From Cytophagaceae bacterium (GTDB taxonomy: Bacteria; Bacteroidota; Bacteroidia; Cytophagales; Spirosomataceae): 64,000 nt of DNA. Positions 35,878 to 43,313 of this stretch are shown piece after piece. Every line of letters begins with the position of its first letter. The stretch's first letter is position 1. The stretch spans positions 62,001 through 126,000 of the forward strand of contig JAIXWQ010000013.1 of NCBI GenBank assembly GCA_027491195.1. Reading direction: 5' to 3'. Made by a program: the position numbers and the translations under genes. The notes beneath the pieces are model-generated. The model worked only from the letters and a program-made list of their open reading frames with translations. It made no database searches and had not been told where the DNA came from.

Positions 35878-36414
35878 ATGCAAAGGATAATAAACTTCAT
35901 CCAAAACCTAAGCACTGAAGGTGTAGACGTAATTGTCATCACGGAAAATCCGGAAGTCTTCTATGGTATGAATAGGGTTTCAGTAGTAGGCGATTGGAAT
36001 GATTCTTGGAAATTAGTAGATGAGAAAGTAGGGGAGAATCGCCGTATTCTTCACCTAGATAATCCTTCTGATGGTTTGCAAGAGTTAGATGGTGTAGAAA
36101 CCTATGTACAAGCTGGCATTTTAGGCGACAGTCTACTTTGGTTTAATTCAATCGAGGATAAGTTACCTAGGCAGGAAGCACATGAAGTCTTCAATCAACT
36201 TAAGCACTTAGTTGTTATCTTAAATGGAAAGGATTTCTACACTTCTTTGGAGACATTGAAAAGCAAGCTTCCAGATTATAAACACCAAGACTTTATCGTG
36301 GGCCCTCTTTCAAATAAGCAGGATTCTGATGAATTGTTTTATTATCGCCCTCAAGCTTTAACTCTCATAATTGAGTGGCCTAGGATGGTTGATAGGGAGG
36401 GTGTCCCTAAATAA
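35878..36414 (+). CDS. Hypothetical protein, second of a two-gene unit
   Basis: 178 residues, cytoplasmic. The pattern VDVIVITENPEVFYG, then GVETYVQAGILGDSLLWF, has alternating strands and helices but no motif that I can name. The C-terminus HQDFIVGPLSNKQDSDELFYYRPQALTLIIEW is not typical of a secreted protein. It follows its upstream partner after 13 bases, so the two are expressed together. Function unknown. Confidence 0.6.
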   Translation: MQRIINFIQNLSTEGVDVIVITENPEVFYGMNRVSVVGDWNDSWKLVDEKVGENRRILHLDNPSDGLQELDGVETYVQAGILGDSLLWFNSIEDKLPRQEAHEVFNQLKHLVVILNGKDFYTSLETLKSKLPDYKHQDFIVGPLSNKQDSDELFYYRPQALTLIIEWPRMVDREGVPK

Positions 36415-36449
36415 CAAGCTGGTTAGAATGGAAGAAGAATTCCTCTACT

Positions 36450-37115
36450 TTAGTTGATTTTATTATTAAATCCATCCCAGTCGCTGATTTTTGCTGGTCT
36501 AGTGAATGGGTCAATCAAACCTAATTGTTCAATTGTGTAGCCATCTTTTCCATAATTACAGGGAGCGCAGGAGGATACCAAATTGTCTAAACTAGTTCGG
36601 CCACCTTTATTCCATGGAATTACGTGATCAGCCACTGGCCAGGTGAGATGAATAATTCCATGTGTATTGAGATTGGTCTCGCCTCTAGAAAATAGGGGAG
36701 ACTTTAGGCTCTTGATGAACGTTTTGAGAAATTCTTGTGTGATTAGCTTTCCTCCGCAATATCTACAATGATAAGAATCTCGTTCAAATACTTGTTTTTG
36801 TAACTTGGCAGGCGATCGTACAGGATCACGAAGGTCAATATCTATGGTTTCAGGAGGAGGAATATTTAATTGTAGTTTGCGGTGTCTACCTGACATTTGG
36901 CCATGTTCTATATACCATTCAGTAATCTCAGCTGTTCGTATTTGACCGATTATCTCTAAGCATAAGTTTTTATTTCCAGCAATAAATGCTTCTACAGCTT
37001 TAATAAATAAATCAACTTCGTAATTCATCCACTCAGGCTTAGGTAAAGGGCTTTCTTTACTCCAGGTATTTGAATCAGTTCCTAATTCAGAACAAATGTT
37101 CTTGCCTCTGCACAT
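36450..37115 (-). CDS. HNH endonuclease-domain protein
   Basis: 221 residues. The C-terminal half holds the HNH core: CRYCGGKL near 115, DHVIPWNKGGRTSLDNLV near 165-182, then SCAPCNYGK. The four Cys form a zinc site and the DH dyad is catalytic. The N-terminal half is helical with no clear domain (FIKAVEAFIAGNKNLCLEII near 31-50). It is complete and has its own gap on each side. Its role as a restriction, homing or repair nuclease cannot be decided from the sequence; the position inside the island favours a defence role. Confidence 0.85.
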   Translation of the reverse strand: MCRGKNICSELGTDSNTWSKESPLPKPEWMNYEVDLFIKAVEAFIAGNKNLCLEIIGQIRTAEITEWYIEHGQMSGRHRKLQLNIPPPETIDIDLRDPVRSPAKLQKQVFERDSYHCRYCGGKLITQEFLKTFIKSLKSPLFSRGETNLNTHGIIHLTWPVADHVIPWNKGGRTSLDNLVSSCAPCNYGKDGYTIEQLGLIDPFTRPAKISDWDGFNNKIN

Positions 37116-37182
37116 AGAATGGTAATTTTTAAATTAATTTACTTTTCATGGCTAATAAACTACTTTTTTTATAAATATAGCT

Positions 37183-37250
37183 TGCGTCGATTAATTTTCC
37201 TATTCGACGCATATTTGCGTAGAATAATCGATATATTTACCGCATCGAAT
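37183..37250. promoter_or_regulatory. Clustered TGCGTCGA-type repeats between HNH and Fic genes
   Basis: TGCGTCGA (37183) and TCGACGCA (37204) form an inverted repeat, and related TGCGTAGAATA (37216) and GCATCGAAT (37242) follow. Four copies of one core in 70 bases just before the Fic start suggest a multimeric operator. Confidence 0.5.
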
Positions 37251-37260
37251 TTAATGTAAC

Positions 37261-38355
37261 ATGGCGAAATATATCTATCAATCACCCACTTGGCCTAATT
37301 TCACTTGGAAAGAGGCAGAACTAAATCTGCTTTTAGGAGAAGTGCGTCAATTGCAGGGAAAAATGGCTGGACAAATGTCTACGATTGGATTTCTGCCCAG
37401 ACAAGATGCCCAGCTGAACTCCTTGACTTTGGACGTGGTGAAATCGTCTGAAATTGAAGGGGAACACCTGAACTATGATCAGGTTCGTTCTTCGGTGGCC
37501 ATTCGATTAGGAATCGAAGCGGGTGGATTAGCCACGGAGGACAGGAGAGTGGATGGGGTAGTCGATATGGTTTTAGATGCAACGGTGAATTTTCTAAGCC
37601 CCATCACGAAAGAACGTCTATGCGGATGGCATGCCGCGCTCTTTCCTACGGGTTATAGTGGTCCCTACAAAATAGATGTGGGCCGCTACCGGTCAGGAGA
37701 AATGCAAATCGTATCGGGTGCCATGGGTAAAGAGAAGGTGCATTATGAGGCGGTGGAAGCCGCGAGGGTCCCACAGGAAATGGGCATTTTCATCGATTGG
37801 CTTAACAGCGATGCACCTATGGATCCTGTGCTAAAAGCGGCCGTCGCCCACTTTTGGTTTATTATCATACACCCGTTTGACGATGGAAATGGACGTATCG
37901 CCCGGGCGATTAGTGACCTATTTTTAGCCAGATCTGAAAAATCAGCTGAACGATTTTACAGTATGTCCAGTCAAATGCTGATCCAGAAAAAAAACTATTA
38001 TGCCACCTTGCAAAAGGTCCAACACAGCGACGGAGACATCACGGATTGGATGCAGTGGTTTCTAGACTGTGTGCACTTAGCGCTAGTAGACACGGAATCA
38101 CAGCTCCGCTCGTTGATGGTGAAAACAGAATTTTGGCATAAAATGGACAAAACCCCTATTAATGAACGCCAAAGAATCCTTTTAAACAAATTGTTTGACC
38201 ACTTCGATGGCCACCTAAGCACCTCTAAATGGGCTAAAATCGCTAAATGCTCCCACGACACCGCCTTGCGCGACATAAAAGACCTAATCGAAAAAGGAAT
38301 CCTAAGGGAGGATCTAGCCGGCGGCCGTAGTAAGAATTATGTGTTAGTCGAGTAA
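37261..38355 (+). CDS. Fic-family protein with DUF4172 N-terminus
   Basis: 364 residues. An N-terminal DUF4172-type part (YIYQSPTWPNFTWKEAEL and QLQGKMAGQMSTIGF) is followed by a Fic core with the complete motif HPFDDGNGRIAR near residue 205 and an inhibitory SSEIEG (Ser-x-x-x-Glu-Gly) near 61. The C-terminal 70 residues are a winged helix (STSKWAKIAKCSHDTALRDIKDL). It is thus a self-inhibited AMP transferase that may also bind DNA. The repeated TGCGTCGA sites upstream could be its own operator. This is the second intact Fic protein in the window. Confidence 0.92.
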   Translation: MAKYIYQSPTWPNFTWKEAELNLLLGEVRQLQGKMAGQMSTIGFLPRQDAQLNSLTLDVVKSSEIEGEHLNYDQVRSSVAIRLGIEAGGLATEDRRVDGVVDMVLDATVNFLSPITKERLCGWHAALFPTGYSGPYKIDVGRYRSGEMQIVSGAMGKEKVHYEAVEAARVPQEMGIFIDWLNSDAPMDPVLKAAVAHFWFIIIHPFDDGNGRIARAISDLFLARSEKSAERFYSMSSQMLIQKKNYYATLQKVQHSDGDITDWMQWFLDCVHLALVDTESQLRSLMVKTEFWHKMDKTPINERQRILLNKLFDHFDGHLSTSKWAKIAKCSHDTALRDIKDLIEKGILREDLAGGRSKNYVLVE

Positions 38356-38375
38356 AGAATTGGATTAAAATAAAA

Positions 38376-38399
38376 AAACCACCTCGTTTGAGGTGGTTT
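38376..38399. terminator. Terminator shared by the Fic gene and tRNA-Val
   Basis: Arms AAACCACCTC (38376-38385) and GAGGTGGTTT (38390-38399) with a 4-base loop. The T-run is better on the minus strand, so it mainly ends the tRNA transcript, but the A/T flanks allow both. Confidence 0.8.
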
Positions 38400-38402
38400 C
38401 TG

Positions 38403-38477
38403 TGGTCCCACTAGGATTCGAACCTAGGACCCCCTGCTTGTAAGGCAGGTGCTCTGAACCAGCTGAGCTATAAGACC
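38403..38477 (-). tRNA. tRNA-Val with anticodon TAC
   Basis: 75 bases forming a full cloverleaf. The acceptor GGTCTTA pairs with TGGGACC (two G-U pairs); the D stem is GCTC/GAGC, the anticodon stem CCTGC/GCAGG with loop CTTACAA, and the T stem CTAGG/CCTAG with TTCGAAT. Anticodon TAC reads GTA and other valine codons. The 3' CCA is not encoded. Its 3' end faces the accessory island. Confidence 0.97.
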
Positions 38478-38625
38478 ATTCCGTTGAATTGGTTTGCAAA
38501 TATCTTATTTTAATTTAAAATATGCAAGTCAGGGTTTGAAAAAAGTTGATATTTTTTGACCTAGAGGCCCTTTTCGTTGATTATCTGCCTGAAACACACC
38601 ATCTTTACAGTTGAAAAATATTTTT

Positions 38626-39438
38626 ATGGAATCATTGCTTTCAGTAGATAGTATTGTCAGTTTATTGACATTGACGTTTTTGGAGATCGTATTAGGGATC
38701 GATAACATCATCTTTATTTCGATTACGGCCTCTCGCTTACCTAAAGAGGAGCAAGGCAAGGCGCGCAATATAGGCCTACTGCTGGCGATGGTATTCCGGA
38801 TTATCCTGTTGTTCGGGATTTCGGTCCTGATTTCCTTGCAGCAGCCCTTCATGCACATCGAGACGACCTTGCTGAAGGCGGCGCCGTCAGGTCAGGCGAT
38901 CATCCTGTTCGTGGGTGGTTTGTTCCTATTATACAAGGCGACGAATGAAATTTTTCAGAAACTGGAAGGAGAGGAGCACGAGATCTCAGGCACAAAGAAA
39001 GCCGTTAATTCGATTGCCAAAGTCGTAACGCAGATCGCCTTGATTAACTTAGTTTTCTCAATTGATTCTATATTAACCGCTATCGGTTTAAGCAACGACA
39101 TGTCCGTGATGATCATCGCCGTAGTTGTATCAGCCCTCATCATGATGGGATTCTCTGGCCCAGTAGGCCGCTTTGTGAACAATCACCCGTCCTTACAGGT
39201 TTTGGGACTATCCTTCTTAATCATGATCGGTTTCATGCTCATCGCTGAAGCGAGCCACGACTCCGAACTAGTGATCCTAGGAAACTCCATAGGCACCATC
39301 CCTAAGGGTTATTTATATTTCTCCATCGCCTTCTCCCTTTTCGTTGAATTCATCAACATCCAGATGCGCAAGCGCTCTACGAAGAAAGTGGAAATTAACG
39401 ATATGAAGAACCAGGCGGAGAAAGAAGGGATTATTTAA
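38626..39438 (+). CDS. TerC-family integral membrane protein
   Basis: 270 residues from the ATG at 38626; an upstream TTG at 38611 is less likely. Seven to eight membrane segments, with family motifs TLTFLEIVLGIDNIIFISI near 16-34 and NLVFSIDSILTAIGLSND near 145-162, which carry the conserved Asp residues. TerC/Alx-type proteins move metal ions, manganese in well-studied cases. A host gene rather than an island gene; base composition is normal. Its stop overlaps the opposite-strand gene by 4 bases. Confidence 0.9.
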   Translation: MESLLSVDSIVSLLTLTFLEIVLGIDNIIFISITASRLPKEEQGKARNIGLLLAMVFRIILLFGISVLISLQQPFMHIETTLLKAAPSGQAIILFVGGLFLLYKATNEIFQKLEGEEHEISGTKKAVNSIAKVVTQIALINLVFSIDSILTAIGLSNDMSVMIIAVVVSALIMMGFSGPVGRFVNNHPSLQVLGLSFLIMIGFMLIAEASHDSELVILGNSIGTIPKGYLYFSIAFSLFVEFINIQMRKRSTKKVEINDMKNQAEKEGII

Positions 39439-39737
39439 AATCCATAAACAAGTTGCTTAGTTTGATTAACAACTTGTTTAAAATATGGATTCTTGATGGC
39501 TTGCGCTTCCAATAAATCTACTGGACGGTTAAATATCTCTTGAAGCGAGAACTTGAAATCGAAATAATTATCAGCGTATTCATTGACGTCTACATTGTCG
39601 AAATCAACGAGTAGGTCAATATCACTATGAGAGTTGAATTGAGGCGTTAGAACAGAACCAAAGGCATACAAACTCCTTACTTTGTGGTTCGCACAAAGGG
39701 CATTGATTTCATTTTTGTATGCTGTAAGCGTGTTCAT
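39435..39737 (-). CDS. MNT-type minimal nucleotidyltransferase
   Basis: 100 residues with the MNT signature FGSVLTPQFNSHSDIDLLVDF (given in parts: GSVLTPQF, then DIDLLVDF, with the two Asp metal ligands). MNT proteins are usually paired with a HEPN-domain toxin and modify it by adding nucleotides. No HEPN gene is next to it: on one side is terC, on the other a thioredoxin-like gene. It is therefore an orphan, or acts on a distant partner. Confidence 0.85.
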   Translation of the reverse strand: MNTLTAYKNEINALCANHKVRSLYAFGSVLTPQFNSHSDIDLLVDFDNVDVNEYADNYFDFKFSLQEIFNRPVDLLEAQAIKNPYFKQVVNQTKQLVYGF

Positions 39738-39784
39738 AATACGAATTAGAACGTAAACTTAACGTAAATCAATGCCGAAGCAAA

Positions 39785-40198
39785 CTATTTAATGCTTTTC
39801 GCAATCGCTAGCAGCTCTTTCGCGCCACCCTGCGGAAGTCCTAAGACCTTCTTCTTTACTTTGCCTGAAGCATCTAAAAAGAACACAGTAGGATAACCTT
39901 CTAGCGGATACATATTTGCTAAAGCTGGGCCTTCACCCGCTTCCATGTCTACACCGATAGAAACGAAGTGTTCGTTAATGTAAGCGCCTAATTCTGGATT
40001 AGGGAATACCTTCGACTTTAATACCTTGCAAGGTCCACACCACGTCGTATACGCATCGAACATGATGCCTTTGTTCTCCTTCTTCGCTTTCGCCATCGCT
40101 TGTCTGAAGGTGCCTTCAAAGAAACGTACGCCAGCTGGCTCGTCTTGCGCGATTGTGGTTAATGAGATGGATAGTAGGGCAATTAGTAAGTATTTCAT
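39785..40198 (-). CDS. Exported thioredoxin-like protein
   Basis: 137 residues with a signal peptide to about residue 17 and one thioredoxin fold with the redox motif WCGPCK at about 53-58 (TTWCGPCKVLKSKVF) and a cis-Pro near GYPTVFF at 101. This is a periplasmic disulfide reductase or oxidase. The nearby dispersed repeat lies between it and dnaN. Confidence 0.9.
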   Translation of the reverse strand: MKYLLIALLSISLTTIAQDEPAGVRFFEGTFRQAMAKAKKENKGIMFDAYTTWCGPCKVLKSKVFPNPELGAYINEHFVSIGVDMEAGEGPALANMYPLEGYPTVFFLDASGKVKKKVLGLPQGGAKELLAIAKSIK

Positions 40199-40212
40199 AA
40201 CATTTTTGTTTT

Positions 40213-40362
40213 AAAGAATAAAGCACAAAGCACAAAGAATAAAGATGGAATCCCCTTAGGGGATGAGTTTTCTGAAGTATTTATTACTAAAGTCTAAAAA
40301 ATGAAGCCGTAGGCACATTTTTTAACCAACTCTATGCTTTATTCTTTGTGCTTTATGCTTTC
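40213..40362. repeat. Dispersed intergenic element, copy 1
   Basis: Left end AAAGAATAAAGCACAAAG and right end CTTTATTCTTTGTGCTTT form an inverted pair. Inside are a hairpin ATCCCC-TTA-GGGGAT (40250-40264) and a second one framed by AAAAAATG and CATTTTTT with GCC/GGC inner arms (40296-40323). Compare copy 2 at 46665-46805 and the half copy at 51562-51634. Confidence 0.8.
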
Positions 40363-40363
40363 T

Positions 40364-40378
40364 AAAACCGAAGGTTTT
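40364..40378 (-). terminator. Small hairpin at the end of dnaN
   Basis: AAAACC (40364-40369) / GGTTTT (40373-40378) with a 3-base loop. It overlaps the dnaN stop codon region and could help end that transcript. Confidence 0.5.
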
Positions 40379-41501
40379 AATTATATGAATTTAACATCAC
40401 CGGCATCACAAGCAAAAGAATATCCTCATTCTCATCTTGATCCGACGGGATAATCAAACCAGCCTTGTTAGGCTCGCTCAATTTTATGTCCACGAATTTT
40501 GCTGATAAGTTGCTTAGTAATTCAGAAACTAATTTCGCGTTGAAACCGATCTCCATGTCTTTTCCAGCGTAGTCGCAAGCAAGAACCTCGTTCGCCTCGT
40601 TCGAGTAATCTAAATCCTCTGCTGAAAGCGTTAGCTTGTTCGCGGATAGCTTTAAGCGGATTTGGTGAGTTGTTTTGTTTGAGTAGATCGAGATACGTTT
40701 TACTGAGCTCAAGAACTCAAGACGGTTGATCGTTAAGATCTCGTTGTTTTCTTTCGGGATCGCGTTCTCGTATTCTGGGAATCGCTCGTCGATGATGCGG
40801 CAGATTAATGAGAAGCTTTGGAAGCTAAAGAATGCATTCGACTGGCTGAATTCTACGGTAACGTTTGTGTCATCAGCAGGAAGAGTGGATTTTAATAGGG
40901 CCAAAGCCTTCTTTGGCAAAATTAAACTACTCTGCGCATCCGGACGGATATCGTTACGACGGTAACGCACTAGACGGTGACCGTCTGTCGCTACGAAGTT
41001 CGTGTGATCGCCCATCATCTGGATTAAAACACCGGTCATCGCTGGACGCATATCGTCGTTCGAAACCGCTAATAAGGTATTTGCGATCGCTTCGCCTAAT
41101 ACCATCGAAGTAAGAGAGATAGATTGATTCTTCGCTACTTCTGGGATACGTGGGAAGTCGATTGGATTTTCGCCTGAAAGCTTGAAACGACCGTTTTGGG
41201 TAGAGATTTCTGCACCGAAAGTCGCTTGATCTGCAGAGATCGTTACCGGTTGCTCTGGTAAGCTACGTAGGGTTTCTAACAATAAACGCGCTGGTAAAGC
41301 GATCGATCCATTCTCGAATCCTTCTACTTCTAAACGCGTCGTCATCACCGTTTGCAAGTCTGATGCCGTTAAAATCAAGGTATTGCCCTCTAATTCCACT
41401 AAGATGTTCTCTAAGATAGGGATGATCGGGTTCGAAGCAACGACACCATTGATGGCTGATAATTGCTTTAATAAGATATTAGAGGCTACAAGAAACTTCA
41501 T
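40377..41501 (-). CDS. dnaN: DNA polymerase III beta subunit (sliding clamp)
   Basis: 374 residues, the family's usual length. It forms the DNA-encircling clamp that gives polymerase III its processivity. The three-domain repeat is visible, with FLVASNILLKQLSAINGVVASNPIIPILEN near the start, FEVALPARLLLETLRSL-type first domain features, VATDGHRLVRYRR near 164-176 and the C-terminal LLLVMPVMLNSYN that seals the last strand. It lies directly after gldG-like on the same strand, as is common in Bacteroidota. Clear assignment. Confidence 0.96.
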   Translation of the reverse strand: MKFLVASNILLKQLSAINGVVASNPIIPILENILVELEGNTLILTASDLQTVMTTRLEVEGFENGSIALPARLLLETLRSLPEQPVTISADQATFGAEISTQNGRFKLSGENPIDFPRIPEVAKNQSISLTSMVLGEAIANTLLAVSNDDMRPAMTGVLIQMMGDHTNFVATDGHRLVRYRRNDIRPDAQSSLILPKKALALLKSTLPADDTNVTVEFSQSNAFFSFQSFSLICRIIDERFPEYENAIPKENNEILTINRLEFLSSVKRISIYSNKTTHQIRLKLSANKLTLSAEDLDYSNEANEVLACDYAGKDMEIGFNAKLVSELLSNLSAKFVDIKLSEPNKAGLIIPSDQDENEDILLLVMPVMLNSYN

Positions 41502-41595
41502 TATAATTTAGCTTTAAGATACGTGTAAAAGGGTTTTCGACAGGCTGTCGTTCAAACCTTGAAGTTAAAATAATTTAGGCTTTCTACCAAAGCTT

Positions 41596-43251
41596 TTAGC
41601 GATTGTATTTCCGCTTTCTGTAAAAGACCACGGCTAAACTGATCAGCGTCGCGAAAAGAAGCGGCACCGCAATGTTGATGACTTGGTAGAAGGTGCCGTC
41701 TGCTTGGATTTTGGCCTTATCTAAAGGACGCAATTGAATCGATTTCGATCGAGCTAAGAGCGGCGAATTCTCATCCAGCAAGTAGCTGAAGCTATTTAAC
41801 AGGAAGTCCTTGTTCGCGAAGGTGTTCTTCATGAAGGGGTCAAAACCCAGCGGCATCGCCTGCTGCAATTTATAATCCACCCCATTCACTGCCACATCTC
41901 CATCAGAAACGACGATGATCGCGGACTCTGCTGTGCCTTTGGCCACAAAATTCGTGTCCTCCGTCACATAAGGGAACGCAGTTTCAAAGGTGCCCTCGAC
42001 TAAATAAGCAGCCGTTTGAACACCCGCCTTGTAGGCTTCCGGGTCAAAATCCTTGCCCGCAGAACTGAACGAAAGTAGGGAAGGAGCCTTCGCCACCTGA
42101 GTATAAGGACTCGTTCTAAGTAGTGGCGTCTTGCGCAAACGAACCCCAGAAATGGTATCGATGCTGGAAACGAAGCGACCATAAATGGCATCCAGATTCT
42201 TCGTGATCAAATTAGTAGGATTCCCATTTAATAAAGGGAATGCCGGCCAAGGCATCAGCTGAATGTTCGCCTGATTTCCCAGGTTACCCACCTTCAAAGG
42301 AATCATCCCAGATAGCTGGGCATCCTTCACCAGGTTTGCATTAATCCGAAGGCCGTAATGAAATAAGATATTCTCTAATCCCGTCTTAGGTGCGCTGATG
42401 GCTAGGCCTTGCGTCTCCAAGGTATCGATTTTCACACCGTCCACCAGGAAGAGGGCCTTACCGCCTTTGACAATAAACTGATCTATTTTATAAGCGTCCG
42501 ACTCGCTAAAAGTCTTCGTAGGCTGAAGCACACAGATGGCATCGAGGCCATCCAACGTAGGAGAGGCCGCCAAGTCCACCGGGAACAGGTCATATTTGCG
42601 TTTTAAGCTATTGATCAGATCGATCTGGGCAATCGCTGGGGTCGATGAATATTCGACAAAGAAACCGATCTTCTTGCGCTCCTGGGGTAGCAACGTTTGG
42701 ATGGCCTGCACGATCTCGAATTCCAAACCTTCCACCGACTGGTTAATGATCTCCTCTGGGCTCGCTAATTTGTTCCCCTTTAACAATAGAACGCCTGTCT
42801 TCAAGGCGCCTTTCGTCAATACTAAGCCTGGGAAAACCAATTCCTGCACTTGCTTGCCATTGTCCTTGTGAACTAGGTTTGTGGGAGGAATGCCTAAAGA
42901 ATCTAATTGACGTGTCAAAGCAGCACGTGATTCCTCTGTCGGATAGGCATCATAGACATCGATGACCCGAACCTCCAGCTGCCTGCCGCTCTGCATCTCC
43001 ATATCGGATAGCAGATCCAGGGTTTCTTTTTTCAAACGCTTAAATCCGCCGGGTAAATCATCCCCACCTAAATAAACGTCCACCGTGATGGGCGCGTCGA
43101 TGCTGTTTAAAATCAGCTCACTCGATTCGCTTAAGGTATACTTGCCATCTTCACTTAGATCGAAACGCCCGCGCACATAGGGACTGATCGCTATCAGGAG
43201 TAGTCCGATACCGATGAAATAATACGCGCTAAAACGTTTCCAGTGTTTCAT
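41596..43251 (-). CDS. gldG: GldG-type gliding motility protein
   Basis: 551 residues from the ATG at 43251 (MKHWKRFSAYYF); a longer reading to 43275 adds eight residues. The N-terminus has one membrane helix, and a second near the C-terminus (IAVPLLFATLISLAVVFYRKRK). The middle is the ABC_transp_aux domain with DVYLGGDDLPGGFKRLKKETLDLL and a LVEYSST-like region (FFVEYSSTPAIAQI). GldG acts with GldF and GldA in an ABC-like complex needed for gliding and T9SS function. GldF is not adjacent here. It is 94 bases from dnaN. Confidence 0.85.
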   Translation of the reverse strand: MKHWKRFSAYYFIGIGLLLIAISPYVRGRFDLSEDGKYTLSESSELILNSIDAPITVDVYLGGDDLPGGFKRLKKETLDLLSDMEMQSGRQLEVRVIDVYDAYPTEESRAALTRQLDSLGIPPTNLVHKDNGKQVQELVFPGLVLTKGALKTGVLLLKGNKLASPEEIINQSVEGLEFEIVQAIQTLLPQERKKIGFFVEYSSTPAIAQIDLINSLKRKYDLFPVDLAASPTLDGLDAICVLQPTKTFSESDAYKIDQFIVKGGKALFLVDGVKIDTLETQGLAISAPKTGLENILFHYGLRINANLVKDAQLSGMIPLKVGNLGNQANIQLMPWPAFPLLNGNPTNLITKNLDAIYGRFVSSIDTISGVRLRKTPLLRTSPYTQVAKAPSLLSFSSAGKDFDPEAYKAGVQTAAYLVEGTFETAFPYVTEDTNFVAKGTAESAIIVVSDGDVAVNGVDYKLQQAMPLGFDPFMKNTFANKDFLLNSFSYLLDENSPLLARSKSIQLRPLDKAKIQADGTFYQVINIAVPLLFATLISLAVVFYRKRKYNR

Positions 43252-43265
43252 TATTCTGTTAAACA

Positions 43266-43295
43266 AGAAAAGCATCCCTTGCAGAATGCTTTTCT
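43266..43295 (-). terminator. Hairpin between the ppiD and gldG genes
   Basis: AGAAAAGCAT (43266-43275) and ATGCTTTTCT (43286-43295) pair perfectly with a 10-base loop. The second arm runs into the T-rich region read leftward, so this likely limits transcription from ppiD into gldG. Confidence 0.6.
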
Positions 43296-43313
43296 AATCG
43301 AATTTTATAAATC

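Noticed and set aside
38403-38477. Prophage or integrative element next to the tRNA
   Set aside because: No integrase, excisionase or structural phage gene was found anywhere in the window.
40213-40362. CRISPR array or phage repeat
   Set aside because: Copies are single, distant and lack regularly spaced units; no cas genes were seen. The sequence is an inverted hairpin element.
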